Assembly (NCBI RefSeq): GCF_000807775.2
Contig: NZ_CP047385.1
Location: 1-64,000, forward strand
Direction: 5' to 3'
DNA: 64,000 bases
DNA from: Pandoraea fibrosis
Lineage (GTDB): Bacteria; Pseudomonadota; Gammaproteobacteria; Burkholderiales; Burkholderiaceae
This document shows, piece by piece, positions 18,776 to 29,000 of the stretch. How positions within the stretch are numbered: the stretch's first letter is position 1; each line of letters starts with the position of its first letter. The notes beneath the pieces were generated by a model, which saw nothing but the letters and a program-made list of their open reading frames with translations, searched no databases and was not told the origin of the DNA. The translations under genes were made by a program, and so were the position numbers.

Positions 18776-19785
18776 GTGACGTCATTAGAGCGGGGGCGCA
18801 GCCGCCGAGCAGGGTAAGTTCGAGCGAAATCGCGTCGATGTCTTCGTCCGCGATTGGAATAACGGAGATCGTGGCCGGAGTTCGGGGCACACTGATCGAA
18901 CACCCGGCATTCGCTGCAGGAATTGCGGCGATTCAACGATGCCACCGCATGGGGCGGTTTGCGCTCGAGGAGCCCGGTTGCTTGTTAATTACCGGTGTTT
19001 CGGGCAGTGGCAAGTCCACGCTTCGTAAGGAGTACGCGAGGCATCATCCTCGCCGGGAGACCCCTGAGGGGACGGAAATTCCGGTATTGCATCTTGAATT
19101 GCCTGCGCAACCGACAATAAAAAATGTTGCTGAACGCGTGCTTTGGGAGCTAGGTGATCCGCTATTTACCCGGGGTTCTGCTGAAGCGATGACCTCGCGC
19201 ATTGTGACGTTATTCAAAAACTGCAAGGTCGAACTGGTGGTTCTCGATGAGTTCCAGCATTTCATCGACCACTCGAGTGAGAAGATTGAAACTCGGGTTG
19301 CTGACTGGTTAAAGCATCTGGTGAACATCACGAAAGTGCCGTTCGTCCTAATGGGACTGGGGCGATGTCGTCGCATTCTTCAGAGTAACGAGCAACTACG
19401 CCGGCGTTTTTCGCGACACATCGCACTCGAACCCTTTGGTAATTCTGAGAAACGTGCCAGACGCATCTTTGATGGCCTAATGCGCTCCATCTGGGCCAAC
19501 GTCCCGGTGATGCCGTCACCGGATTTAGTGGAGGATGGCGATATGCTGGACCGAATTCACTATGCGACGTATGGCCTGATTGGTTACATCATGACGCTTG
19601 TGAGCACGTCGGTGGAGATCGCATTGGACGAGAAGCGTTCGAGCATCGACCGGGAGGTGCTCGCGCACGCATTTGTCGAGTCCGTTTGGCCCGAAGCACG
19701 GGGGAACAATAACCCATTTCATCCTCGCTTCATCATGAGGCCTCTGACGCACATTGGGGAGCCCTTCGGTGGTTATGCCGTCTGA
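18772..19785 (+). CDS. tnsC: TnsC/TniB-family AAA+ regulator
   Basis: TnsC is the ATPase that links a target-selecting TniQ protein to the TnsAB transposase and enforces target immunity. The 337 residues contain Walker A GVSGSGKST near residue 76, Walker B VVLDEFQHF near 156 and the arginine-rich sensor region expected for TniB-type proteins. Translation is coupled to tnsB by a 4-bp ATGA overlap, and tniQ starts within its last codons. The length is nearer TniB than Tn7 TnsC (555 residues), as in many CAST and Tn5053-type systems. Confidence 0.92.
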   Translation: MSDVIRAGAQPPSRVSSSEIASMSSSAIGITEIVAGVRGTLIEHPAFAAGIAAIQRCHRMGRFALEEPGCLLITGVSGSGKSTLRKEYARHHPRRETPEGTEIPVLHLELPAQPTIKNVAERVLWELGDPLFTRGSAEAMTSRIVTLFKNCKVELVVLDEFQHFIDHSSEKIETRVADWLKHLVNITKVPFVLMGLGRCRRILQSNEQLRRRFSRHIALEPFGNSEKRARRIFDGLMRSIWANVPVMPSPDLVEDGDMLDRIHYATYGLIGYIMTLVSTSVEIALDEKRSSIDREVLAHAFVESVWPEARGNNNPFHPRFIMRPLTHIGEPFGGYAV

Positions 19786-21259
19786 AATCGGTGGCCGTCG
19801 CTTTGTCCGCCGGCCGCGTCCGGCGGATGACGAGCACGTACTGAGTTACTTCATGCGCCTTGGCGAGGCGAACGGCTTCACGGGTAGGAAAGCGCTCGGG
19901 AGCTTGGTCCGATATCTCACCGCCGCGCTTGAGCGCCCGAGTGAACGGGCTGCGGTTTCATGCGCGCTGGACGTAGACGAATCCGTCATGAGGGAAATCA
20001 GCCTACGTCATCAACGCGTTCACGGTTTTGCGGGGCACGCTAAGGGCTACGCGCGCCGCAATTTCTTTCGTGACCCGCACGTGGCGTATTGTCCGGCGTG
20101 TGTCCGGGAGCGAGGACTCTTCAGGGCCCTATGGAATTTTCGTGCGCTCGCCGTTTGTGAGTCGCACGGACTCTGGCTTCTGGAGCGTTGCCAACGTTGC
20201 TGTGCGTTGGTGGGATGGGATCGTCCCGGGTCGACGACCTGCGCATGCGGGTTCGAGTTCGGACAAGCCAAGACCACTGCGGCCCCCCATGAGGCTGTAC
20301 TCATCAGCATGCTGATCTCCGCCGCTATTGTGGGTTCAGACGCGGCGAATTTCGTAGATGAGCAGCATTTTTGCTCGGAAGCCCGGCAAATGAGTGCGAT
20401 CGACTGGCTAGCCGTCGCGAGCTTCTTCGCCATTTTTGTTGATGGCGAACCTCGCGTCAGCCCGCGACGAAGGGCGAACCTGGACGCAGAAAAGCGTGCC
20501 ACCTTGCTGGCGGTAAGATGGTTCACTCAATGGCCGCGGGGTGCAGAACAGGAGTTGAACAGCAGCACTCAGGCCCTGTGTGACCCCGGCGGTCCGCTAC
20601 TTTTCGCATCGCGACACTTGCGCTCCAAGATACCGGCGCGATTCCTAATGTATCGCTGTGGAGAGCTCACCCTACCCGACTTCATGATTAACTTAATTGA
20701 GGGTTACGGCCATTCGCTGTTTGTGTATAGCGACGGATGCGGTCTCGTCGTCAATCCGAACCGACTGGTGTCTGGGGAGGATGGGGTGCTCGGCCTCGAA
20801 CTGCCACGTGCTGAGCACGTGCGTTCATCAGCGGGCAAAAAGCGGCGGAATTTTCTGCCACTGGCGCGCTTTATCAGGGGCGTGCGCGCCGCGAACATCG
20901 TGCTTTACGACAATCGAGAAGTGGAAATCCTGATTGGGGCCACGGCGATCCAACGAGCTGTGCTTGTCGATGGTGGTTTCCTCAAAGTTGACGACGAAAG
21001 ACGGAACATGTTGTCGACCGAAGTCGAGCGATTCCGTACTTGGCTGACGAACGCCAGCACCTATATCACGGACCTCGACGATATGCTGCCGCTGAGCCAG
21101 TTGTCGGTGCGAAGGAAGGAGTTACTGTTGCAAATTCTAAGGGCGGCTGCCGCCGCTCGCATATCCCTGTTCAGAGACACCAAAGGTACGGCAAGGCTGG
21201 ATGGGTGTTACGTTCGACGAATTGAGCTCGACGAACTCGCAAGGGGAAGCTGTGTCTAG
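19775..21259 (+). CDS. tniQ: TniQ/TnsD-family target-selection protein 1
   Basis: The protein of about 494 residues has the TniQ N-terminal signature (DEHVLSYFMRLGEANGF) and a Cys/His zinc-binding region near residue 105: CPAC, then C...H, C..C and a CAC pair. The rest resembles the TnsD C-terminal DNA-recognition part in position but not in any motif I can name. In Tn7-like elements such a protein binds a fixed chromosomal site and recruits TnsC. Given the insertion 10 bp after gyrB, this or the second TniQ should read the gyrB 3' end. The start ATG at 19775 is preceded by GGGAG and overlaps tnsC by 11 bp. Confidence 0.9.
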   Translation: MPSEIGGRRFVRRPRPADDEHVLSYFMRLGEANGFTGRKALGSLVRYLTAALERPSERAAVSCALDVDESVMREISLRHQRVHGFAGHAKGYARRNFFRDPHVAYCPACVRERGLFRALWNFRALAVCESHGLWLLERCQRCCALVGWDRPGSTTCACGFEFGQAKTTAAPHEAVLISMLISAAIVGSDAANFVDEQHFCSEARQMSAIDWLAVASFFAIFVDGEPRVSPRRRANLDAEKRATLLAVRWFTQWPRGAEQELNSSTQALCDPGGPLLFASRHLRSKIPARFLMYRCGELTLPDFMINLIEGYGHSLFVYSDGCGLVVNPNRLVSGEDGVLGLELPRAEHVRSSAGKKRRNFLPLARFIRGVRAANIVLYDNREVEILIGATAIQRAVLVDGGFLKVDDERRNMLSTEVERFRTWLTNASTYITDLDDMLPLSQLSVRRKELLLQILRAAAAARISLFRDTKGTARLDGCYVRRIELDELARGSCV

Positions 21260-22643
21260 GCTCCTTGTGCGTCCAGCACCGATGCTCGATGAAAGTATGA
21301 TCGGCTATTTGCTTCGGCTCGCCGAATGCAATGGGTTTGCATCGCTGTGTGATCTGGATTTCTTGGTCTCTCCGCAGAATTGCGGTGGTAGCCGCGTAAA
21401 GGTAGAGAGCCTGCTTGGTGGGCTGTCATTGTCGGCAACACGCGGGCAGGTGACGTACTTTCGGAACCTCCAAATTCCCGACTGTGGGGGCGTTGATTCG
21501 AAGTGCTGGAATGGACGAAGACCGCGTTACTGCCCAATCTGCCTCGCTCAGGCGCCTTATTGGCGCGCAGTATGGGACTTGACATTGATGGCCGCCTGCC
21601 CGGCGCACCGGGTTGCGTTACGCGATTCTTGTCCTGGTTGTCATCGTGCTCTAACGTGGAAGCGTCGCCATGTTTCCGAGTGTGATTGTGGTCATACGTT
21701 GACGAAGGTGGAACCAGAACATGCCTCCGATGAGTCTGTCGCGATAGGGGCCTATCTAGCCTACGCGATGTCTCCGAAAGCAGCTAGCTCTCTGAGGTAC
21801 CGACAGCCGGACGTTCAGGCGCTCTCCCTTGTCGATCTGTTTGACCTCTGCGTTCAGTTCGGTACCTATCTATCCCCAAAGGGAACAAAGCCCACGAAAG
21901 TGGCAAATTTGTACGATGTGTCGGTTGCTCTGGGTGTGGCAAATGGCGCCGGGCAAGTATTGATCGATTGGCCCAATGGGTTTTTTGGATTGCTTCGAGA
22001 AATCGGTAACCGTGCCGCCATCGATGGCAAGTCGAGTCGCCTGTCGGCAAGATTCGGGTACTTTTATACCGCGCTTTATCGTCGGTTCGGTGCCAGCCAG
22101 TTCGATTTTCTGCGCAGAGAGTTCGAGACGTTCGTAGGACGCGAATGGGTGGGGCAATTAGCGGGACGGAACCGTCGCATGTCTCTAGCCACAAGACGCG
22201 AGCACGCGTGGCTTCCCATCACAGTAGCGGCGAAGTTATTAAGAGTTGGACGGGATACTGTTCGAGCGCTAATAGAGGAAGGAAGACTTGAGGGACAAAC
22301 CCACGTATCTCCAGCGGGTAGGACCTGGGGCACAGTAAGCAAGCTAAGCGTTGAACAGCTACGTAATGCAGGGGCGCAGCGGATGACGCTGACCGAAGTG
22401 CGAGGGGTTCTTGGCATCTCGCGGAAGCACGCTTATGCACTCATACGCTCCGGCATGATGAAAGCGATTCGAGGCCCCTCCGTGGATGGCTCAGCGGTAT
22501 GGCAATTTGATAGACAAGAGATCGCGGAGTTAGGGGAGCAGCTCTCCAACCCCATTCCGACGTGTCATACCCATTCGCAGTGGAGGAATAATGAGCGGGA
22601 ACGATCCAGAGGGCGCCACCCCTACGGCATTGAATTCGTGTGA
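21252..22643 (+). CDS. TniQ-family target-selection protein 2 with C-terminal HTH
   Basis: This second TniQ paralogue has about 463 residues. It has the N-terminal TniQ motif (DESMIGYLLRLAECNGF), zinc-finger Cys pairs (CPIC, CPAH, CPGC, CDCG) and a distinct C-terminal part. The C-terminus holds two helix-turn-helix-like units of excisionase/MerR kind (AKLLRVGRDTVRALIEEGRL and VRGVLGISRKHAYALI). I chose the GTG at 21252 because AGGGGA precedes it by 5 nt; it overlaps the tniQ1 stop by 8 bp. An ATG at 21201 is possible. Two TniQ proteins suggest two target pathways, or a heteromeric targeting complex. Confidence 0.87.
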   Translation: MSRLLVRPAPMLDESMIGYLLRLAECNGFASLCDLDFLVSPQNCGGSRVKVESLLGGLSLSATRGQVTYFRNLQIPDCGGVDSKCWNGRRPRYCPICLAQAPYWRAVWDLTLMAACPAHRVALRDSCPGCHRALTWKRRHVSECDCGHTLTKVEPEHASDESVAIGAYLAYAMSPKAASSLRYRQPDVQALSLVDLFDLCVQFGTYLSPKGTKPTKVANLYDVSVALGVANGAGQVLIDWPNGFFGLLREIGNRAAIDGKSSRLSARFGYFYTALYRRFGASQFDFLRREFETFVGREWVGQLAGRNRRMSLATRREHAWLPITVAAKLLRVGRDTVRALIEEGRLEGQTHVSPAGRTWGTVSKLSVEQLRNAGAQRMTLTEVRGVLGISRKHAYALIRSGMMKAIRGPSVDGSAVWQFDRQEIAELGEQLSNPIPTCHTHSQWRNNERERSRGRHPYGIEFV

Positions 22644-23328
22644 ATTGACGAGGTCACTGGACACGCTCTGCGAAGCCGACAGTCGTAACGCGTGTTCTTT
22701 GCGCAAAGATACGAACACCGGGGAAATTCGTCTCGCCACATCTGCAGATCAAATTGCGGACATGGCTGTCTTCAATCTCTCCAGCAGGGTTCCGACGGCG
22801 GTTCATATCCACTTTGAAACGGCCAAGAATCTCTACGTTTACGCGTGGTTTGTTTATCGCTTCTATTCGGTAGCAGAGCAGCAAGCGTTGGCCTCACTTG
22901 AGTTCGCTCTTCGAACAAGACTGGAAGACGATGCTTCGCGCTCAGCGTCAAGAGGTGCAAAGCGACCGCGCGGGTTGAAGGCGTGGCTGAATGAAGCCTT
23001 GAAGCAAGGTGCGATAGCTAATGATCGATTTCAGTGGGCTGAAAAGCGGGCGAAGGCACGTGCGATGCGACGAGTAGATGTTCAAGCGATTCAGCAGATG
23101 AAGGATTTGGGGTTGAAATCCATACAGCTCGATTATTCGCGCGCAGAGCTGCTGCGCGAGGATTTCGCCGAAGATTGGATTGGCACGTTCATCGAGACGC
23201 TTCCTGAAATTCGAAATGAATATGCCCACGGCTCGAGTCATTTGGATAGTTCTTCCGTCTTGAGGACGTTCGAAATCATCACCGAACTTATCAACCAATT
23301 GTTTGACCGAACATCGGGGCCGCGCTGA
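22591..23328 (+). CDS. HEPN-type protein at the end of the tns operon
   Basis: The 245-residue, mostly helical protein contains RNEYAHG near residue 208, matching the HEPN RNase motif Rx4-6H. A hydrophobic/aromatic segment FETAKNLYVYAWFVYRFYSV lies near residue 90. HEPN domains are common in toxins and in RNA-targeting defence. The ATG is preceded by GGAGG and lies 53 bp inside tniQ2, so it belongs to the transposition operon. An exonuclease gene follows after 2 bp. Whether it is a defence toxin, an abortive-infection protein or a transposition accessory cannot be decided from sequence. Confidence 0.65.
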   Translation: MSGNDPEGATPTALNSCELTRSLDTLCEADSRNACSLRKDTNTGEIRLATSADQIADMAVFNLSSRVPTAVHIHFETAKNLYVYAWFVYRFYSVAEQQALASLEFALRTRLEDDASRSASRGAKRPRGLKAWLNEALKQGAIANDRFQWAEKRAKARAMRRVDVQAIQQMKDLGLKSIQLDYSRAELLREDFAEDWIGTFIETLPEIRNEYAHGSSHLDSSSVLRTFEIITELINQLFDRTSGPR

Positions 23329-23330
23329 TC

Positions 23331-23801
23331 ATGGGCACACTTCATCCATGGGAATGTCGAATATACATAGACACCGAATTCACTGACATAGCTGCACCGG
23401 AGCTTGTTAGCCTAGGGATGGTCGCGGAGGATGGCCGGGAGTTTTACGGCGAATTGAACGATATTCCGATAGAGCGCTGTAGCTCATTCGTACTAGCTAA
23501 CGTATTGCCGCAACTGGGAACGGTGCCTGCGCAAATGATGTCGCTTATAGCTTTGGGCGGTGCCGTTCGAACATGGATGCAAAGTTTCGAGGGGCAGAAG
23601 CAGCGCCCCGTAATTTGCTACGACCATCCAGTTGATGTTGAGCTTCTGTGGCGACTAGTCGGCGGACGGCCTGCTGGATGGAAGGAAAAGCTAATTTCCC
23701 AGATGATCGATCACCGGAGCAGAGAGGAGTATTTTAAAAGAAATGGGGGCCGGCATCACGCTTTGCATGATGCGAGAGCGAACAGAACGGCATGTAGGTG
23801 A
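23331..23801 (+). CDS. DEDDh 3'-5' exonuclease (Rv2179c-like)
   Basis: The 156-residue protein carries the DEDDh exonuclease residues: Asp and Glu in YIDTEFTD near residue 14, a central Asp in CYDHPVDVELL near 99, and the final His/Asp in HHALHDARAN near 145. The opening resembles the Rv2179c-type 3'-5' exoribonuclease family, which degrades RNA. It starts 2 bp after the HEPN gene. A HEPN protein and an RNA exonuclease made together could act on the same RNA, or the exonuclease could limit the HEPN activity. Both readings are inference. Confidence 0.75.
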   Translation: MGTLHPWECRIYIDTEFTDIAAPELVSLGMVAEDGREFYGELNDIPIERCSSFVLANVLPQLGTVPAQMMSLIALGGAVRTWMQSFEGQKQRPVICYDHPVDVELLWRLVGGRPAGWKEKLISQMIDHRSREEYFKRNGGRHHALHDARANRTACR

Positions 23802-24001
23802 GGCAAGAGCAGGACGAGTTCTCGAGGACGAGATTTCCGATAGAGTGCGGTTGTTATCCCTTCCGTCCGGTTGTGACCTGATTGGTAGCTCTCGCGAGAG
23901 ACCTCAAATTGCCACAGGTTGATTACCCTACGAAGTCTTTTCTGTCGTGAGACCAATGCAAATCCGCGCGCTTCACCGACAGCCGGAGCATGGTCAGCAA
24001 T

Positions 24002-24030
24002 GCCGCCTATCGCTAAATAGGCGGCGTTCT
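24002..24030. terminator. Convergent-gene hairpin terminator
   Basis: A 9-bp stem GCCGCCTAT / ATAGGCGGC with a 6-nt loop lies between the plus-strand exonuclease gene and the end of the minus-strand phosphoesterase gene. The rest of the 233-bp spacer shows no gene. Confidence 0.55.
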
Positions 24031-24034
24031 CGTC

Positions 24035-25810
24035 CTACTCGATGGAGAGGCGCCCTAGCGCGTCGCCTTTACATGCTAGGTTTCGTCGAACGGGCAGAGT
24101 CAATAATCGGCACGCACCTTTGCTTACGGCCAACTCGACTATCCTCCAACTACCACCAGCTGCGACTCCGTGATGGCCTACTGTAGCGGAGGCGCTCGCG
24201 ACGACTGCTACATTGCTGTCCTGCACGATGCCTAGATATTCCTGGTGTCGATGACCATGAAGGACGACGGAAGGCTCGCCTCGCTTTACAAGCATCTCGA
24301 CCAACTCGATGGCGTTTTCGAACACGAGGAAAGCGGCCTTGAATCGCGTTGCGAGGCTGCTACTTTGCGGAACAGCGAGATGATGGTGCACGGCGACAGC
24401 AAAGCACTTGAACGTGTCTGCGGTAGCGGCCATCAACGTTTCGCAGCGAGAAATTGCATCGGATGGTGCTGCGCCGATTGCATTAGTGGCATTCACGGAA
24501 GCCGGCTTTACGCTATCGAGCAAAATCATGCCAACGCCGTGAGTTCCAGATTTAACCACCAGCGGGAACATGCCACTCCAAATCTCCGACATGGGGGTTT
24601 GGGGGCCCGGAGTACTGCTGATATGCGCATTAATAGACGCAAGGTGACTTCGTGAATAGTCTGCGAGAGTCACGACGCGATTTGTTCGCCGGTCGACTAG
24701 AAGCGCACGGTCTCCCATTAGTTCAGTCATGACGCACATTGCGCGAATTTGACGCAAGCCGCGACCAAAATTACTGAACCGTTCCGCTTTCAATCTTGGC
24801 ACACTGAGAAGCCAATTCAGCTTTCGCCGGAATGGTCTTGTGTCAGCTTTAGCGCCCTGTTGAAGGTTGAGGTCGTGGTTGCCCGGAATCAAGATCAGGT
24901 TGCCATGGAGGCTCGGTGGGCAAAGCGTCAAGAACCGCTCCCAGGCAGCCGCAGAACCGTCGTCGGTGATATCACCGGTCATGAGAACTGCATCGCAATC
25001 CGAGGCATCTCGCTCTATCGACGTCAATACTTTACGAACGACATCGTCCGATATCGGTTGTCCGGTTTCAATAAGGCCCGCTTCTTGGCTCGCGGTTACG
25101 TGTAGATCAGAAGCATGAACGACCCTGAATTTTGAATAATTATCATGGTCGAAGGCGGAGAATTTCTTGATTTCATCGCACTTTGGCTTCGCAAAGATCA
25201 TTCTCCATTTGCGAGAGAAGCCGAAGCGGAACAATAAGATAGAAAAGGTTGTGGCGACGAGTAACACAAGGGTAAACAGAAACATCTGCGGACTTGTGAA
25301 ATGCGAAAGTGCAATGCCAGTATCGATGCTGCGCGGAATCTCAGGGGCGAGCGCAACCGAAAATCTAAAAGCTATAACAATGAATATGAGCGCAAAGAAT
25401 GAGGCTAGCCAACCAATAAATTTTCTCGCATACCACAGATGATCAGGGATTATTGCGTGACAGAGCGCATGCCCAACAACGAGTGCGCGTCCAACAAAAT
25501 CCTCAAGACGCTTTCCGAAATATCGGAGCATCTCGGGGATCCTGTTCCAATTAGATGATGTAATAATAAAAAGCAGCGAGGTGATGCCGATGATGAAAAA
25601 ATCCAGCCACCTCATGGGCACATGTGGGCTTGCGGTCGTCGAGCCGAGTGCCGCGACTATGCTGAACACGTATACCGCCGCCGATGTGAGCCACAAGTAG
25701 ATTGCGATGCCGAAAAGAACCACTCCCATCAAGCGCTTGAACGCCGATGTGGTCTCTGGCTTAGTAGGGTTGGAAGTCTTTTGAAGTAGTAATATCCATT
25801 CGGAGTTCAA
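24035..25810 (-). CDS. Membrane-anchored calcineurin-like metallophosphoesterase
   Basis: The 591-residue protein has an N-terminal membrane region with hydrophobic segments around residues 28-50, 62-80, 118-145 and 170-195. A cytosolic two-metal phosphoesterase domain follows. The metal-binding motifs appear in order: SDLHVT near residue 235, MTGDITDDG near 278, PGNHDLN near 308, HHHL near 460 and HGHRHQ near 520. It is divergent from the giant STAND gene, from which it is separated by about 240 bp holding both promoters. Such enzymes hydrolyse phosphodiesters including cyclic nucleotides. A role in defence signalling or membrane toxicity is possible but is inferred only from the neighbour. 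Confidence 0.75.
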   Translation of the reverse strand: MNSEWILLLQKTSNPTKPETTSAFKRLMGVVLFGIAIYLWLTSAAVYVFSIVAALGSTTASPHVPMRWLDFFIIGITSLLFIITSSNWNRIPEMLRYFGKRLEDFVGRALVVGHALCHAIIPDHLWYARKFIGWLASFFALIFIVIAFRFSVALAPEIPRSIDTGIALSHFTSPQMFLFTLVLLVATTFSILLFRFGFSRKWRMIFAKPKCDEIKKFSAFDHDNYSKFRVVHASDLHVTASQEAGLIETGQPISDDVVRKVLTSIERDASDCDAVLMTGDITDDGSAAAWERFLTLCPPSLHGNLILIPGNHDLNLQQGAKADTRPFRRKLNWLLSVPRLKAERFSNFGRGLRQIRAMCVMTELMGDRALLVDRRTNRVVTLADYSRSHLASINAHISSTPGPQTPMSEIWSGMFPLVVKSGTHGVGMILLDSVKPASVNATNAIGAAPSDAISRCETLMAATADTFKCFAVAVHHHLAVPQSSSLATRFKAAFLVFENAIELVEMLVKRGEPSVVLHGHRHQEYLGIVQDSNVAVVASASATVGHHGVAAGGSWRIVELAVSKGACRLLTLPVRRNLACKGDALGRLSIE

Positions 25811-26053
25811 AATTACCTCGTTTGGTTGACAGCGGATTCGGCAGATCGTATCAAAGACGGGCGGGTTTGATACTGGCTAACAGCGATCGATGGCTCCTCG
25901 CAGGTAGTGAGCCACGCCATACGTCGAGGGAACCTTCTTAAAGATAAGTTGTGAGCCAGTTGGGAGGATCTGGAGCATGATGCCTCTTCGTTTGCGAGCA
26001 CAGCTGATCCAATTAGGATAGCGTAATCAAAAGATCGAACGTCGTTGGGGAAG

Positions 26054-29000
26054 ATGGAAAAGAAAGCGAAAGCCGTTACCGAAATCGACACAGTCCGCGC
26101 GTCACGTGCCGGTCACACGTTCCACGAGCGATGGACTGCGAGGCGCGCCTTGCAGTTGGTCTTTCCGAATGACGATCTGTTTGCGATCGCCGTGGAGGGG
26201 ATTTCATCAACCGAGACCGTAGACCCGGGGGTGAAGGCCGAGGAGGTCGCCGACCTTGTTCTTTACTATGGCAACGGGGACAATTTTCGGTCCTGCGATC
26301 GGCTCGAAACGATTCAATTCAAGTACAAAATTCGCGAAGAAGCTGTTACAGCTGCTTATCTTAAAAAGACAGTCGAGAAATTTTCTAGCTCGATCTTGGG
26401 GTACGAGGGTAACTCCGCGCCTGATGAGGTCGACAATAAGATCTCATTCATTTTCGTCACGAACGCGGAATTCACTGAAAGTCTTTGGGAAGCGATCAAG
26501 TCACTTGTAGAGGGAACAACGCCTTCCGATCGCGAGGCGGCCAATCAGGCCCGAAATCTCAAAAAGTGGTGTAAAGATAGCGGCTTGTCGGACTCAATGC
26601 GCCTCTTTTCGCGGATAGTATTTCAGGCTGGCGAGAAGCGCGTTGCCGGGCTGGATAATGCGTTGAAGCGGACGCTTACTGACTGGTCCGCTGGCGCTGA
26701 TTCTGAGGCTAGAGTCCGGCTCCATGAGCTCCAAGACCTTGTCTTGAAGAAGGCAAGCCCGAGCGGCCAAGGCAAGAATCTGATTCGGCGAGAAGATGTC
26801 CTGGATGCATTTGATTGTGAGCCGGAGGATCTTTTCCCCGCGGATACACGGTTCATCGACGTCGGTGCGGTCGTCGAGCGGGCTGAACTCTCAGTCGTTT
26901 CGGGTTTGATCAAGACTTCAGAGGTACCCGTTGTTGTCCATGCCGATGGTGGGGTGGGTAAGACGGTGCTCATCCAAAGCCTTGCCGAAAAAATGGCGAG
27001 CGAGTTTGAGGTCGTTGTTTTTGATTGCTTTGGTGGTGGTTCATACCGCTCTGAGAATCACTCCCGTCATCTTCCCAGAATAGGGTTGGTTCAGATCGTC
27101 AACGAACTGGCATCGCGAACGTTATGTGACCCGATGCTACCGGGCGGCGATGATAATCGAAAAATCATGAAGGCGGCACGCAGGCGACTGGAACAAGCTG
27201 CGCTGGCAATTCGAACTCAATCAAAAAAGCAGGCGCTGCTTATTATTATCGATGCGGCCGACAATGCTCAGCTTGAGGCCGACTATCGTCATGAAGCTGC
27301 ATTTCCTAGGCTTCTTCTGTCTACTGTCGACGAAGATCCGATCGAGGGCGTAAAGCTGTTGTTCACAGCGCGCCCCCACCGAAAAGGGGCAGTTATCGGT
27401 TCCGCTAGGGTGAATGAGCTGGCGCTTGGACCATTCACCGATTCAGAGGCGTGCGAATTCCTTAAAGAACGTAAGCCCAGTGCTTCTTACGCGGAGATCA
27501 CCACAGCGTTAGCGCGCTCCGGGCGCAATGCACGCGTCCTCGACTACCTTGTTCAAACGTGGGACACAAATGTTATCGGCACAACTTCGGATCTCCCGAT
27601 CTCTGTTCGGGAGATTATCGCCCAGCGTTGCACCAAGATTGTCTCGGATCTTCATATTGCAGGGTGGCCTGATTCAGAAATAACCGAGTTTTTTGTTGCA
27701 CTGTCACTCCTTCCACCGCCGATCCCGCTGGAAGAGCTAGCGAACGCGCTTGGGTGGTCTGCTGCGCAGGTCAAGTCTGCGGCATCGGATTTGGCCCCAA
27801 TGCTTGAGATCACGTCGCACGGTGCGATTTTCCGAGACGAGCCAACCGAAACATACGTTCGGGAGACTTACTCTGATCGGTCATCAGCTCAAAGAAGCAT
27901 TGCTGACCGCCTTCTGTCATCGCAGGCAACGTCAACCTATGCTGCCGAGGCACTGCCGCACTTTCTAGTCGTGATCAAAGATAGCGACAGGGCATTCGCA
28001 CTCGCTGATTCAAATAGTTTTCCAGCGTCAATACAGTCGGATTTCGGTCGCCGCCGACTAGCGCTTGCGCGTCTTAGAGCAGCTTTTCGGTTAGCGGTGG
28101 CGGAGGATGACTTCGATAGGGCACTTGAACTCAGTATGCGACTGTCTCAGTCTGCTGCTGCAAACATGCGAGGAGATGAGTTTATTCGAAGCTCGCCCGC
28201 TCTTGCGATCGTACTCGGGGACGCCGACTCCTATCGCCGTCTTGCATCGGATCGCTCCGGGTGGCGTGGTGCAAGAAGTGCGCGGCTGACGGTCGCGCAT
28301 CAATTTGCGGGCGATGCCGAAGAGGCGCAGATACAGTGCGAAAGTACCATTCGCTGGATTAACTGGAATGCCTCACAGCGGCGAGACGGATTCCGGCGGG
28401 ACCAATCTGGTCCGGAGATGGACGACTATGTAGCGGTGCTCTTCCAGCAATCGGTTCAAGGGCGGTTTGAAACAGTCAATCGCAATCTGGCGAACCGGAA
28501 TGAACGCTTTTCGCTGTCCGCTTGTCATGAGCTCCTGAGGTTGCTGGAATTGTTTGACCAAGCAAACGAGACAACCGTGCTGAAGGACTTGACCTCGTTC
28601 GCCGTCAGCAATAACTGCAACTCTCGATCGCTGAGACTATGGATGCTCGCGCGTTGTCGATACGTCGATGGAAAGCACGCGAAAGTACTTGCGCAGAAGA
28701 TCGCGAAGTTCCCTCCCGATGAAGACCGGACCAACGAGGGCTTCTCCAATGAGAACGAACAAGAGAGTGCAAATCCCACCGATTTAGCGGCATTGGCTGC
28801 GCTCTTCTACGGTTCGCGAACCTCCGCTGCCGCGATTATCGGTAATGCGTCTCGTGCACGTCCGTCCGCTTACGACTATGGCGAGCGTTATGGTCTGTCC
28901 AGAGCTTGGCCTCCAATCCTCCGAGCCTGCATTCGTGCTTGGTCTGCTAAGAGACCGGTCGCCTATCACGATCTCCTGCCCGACGGCGTTAAGGTCACCA

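Noticed and set aside
25813-26091. A 92-codon minus-strand frame between the phosphoesterase and STAND genes
   Set aside because: It covers the divergent promoter region, overlaps the STAND start and is Ser/Arg-rich without recognisable features.
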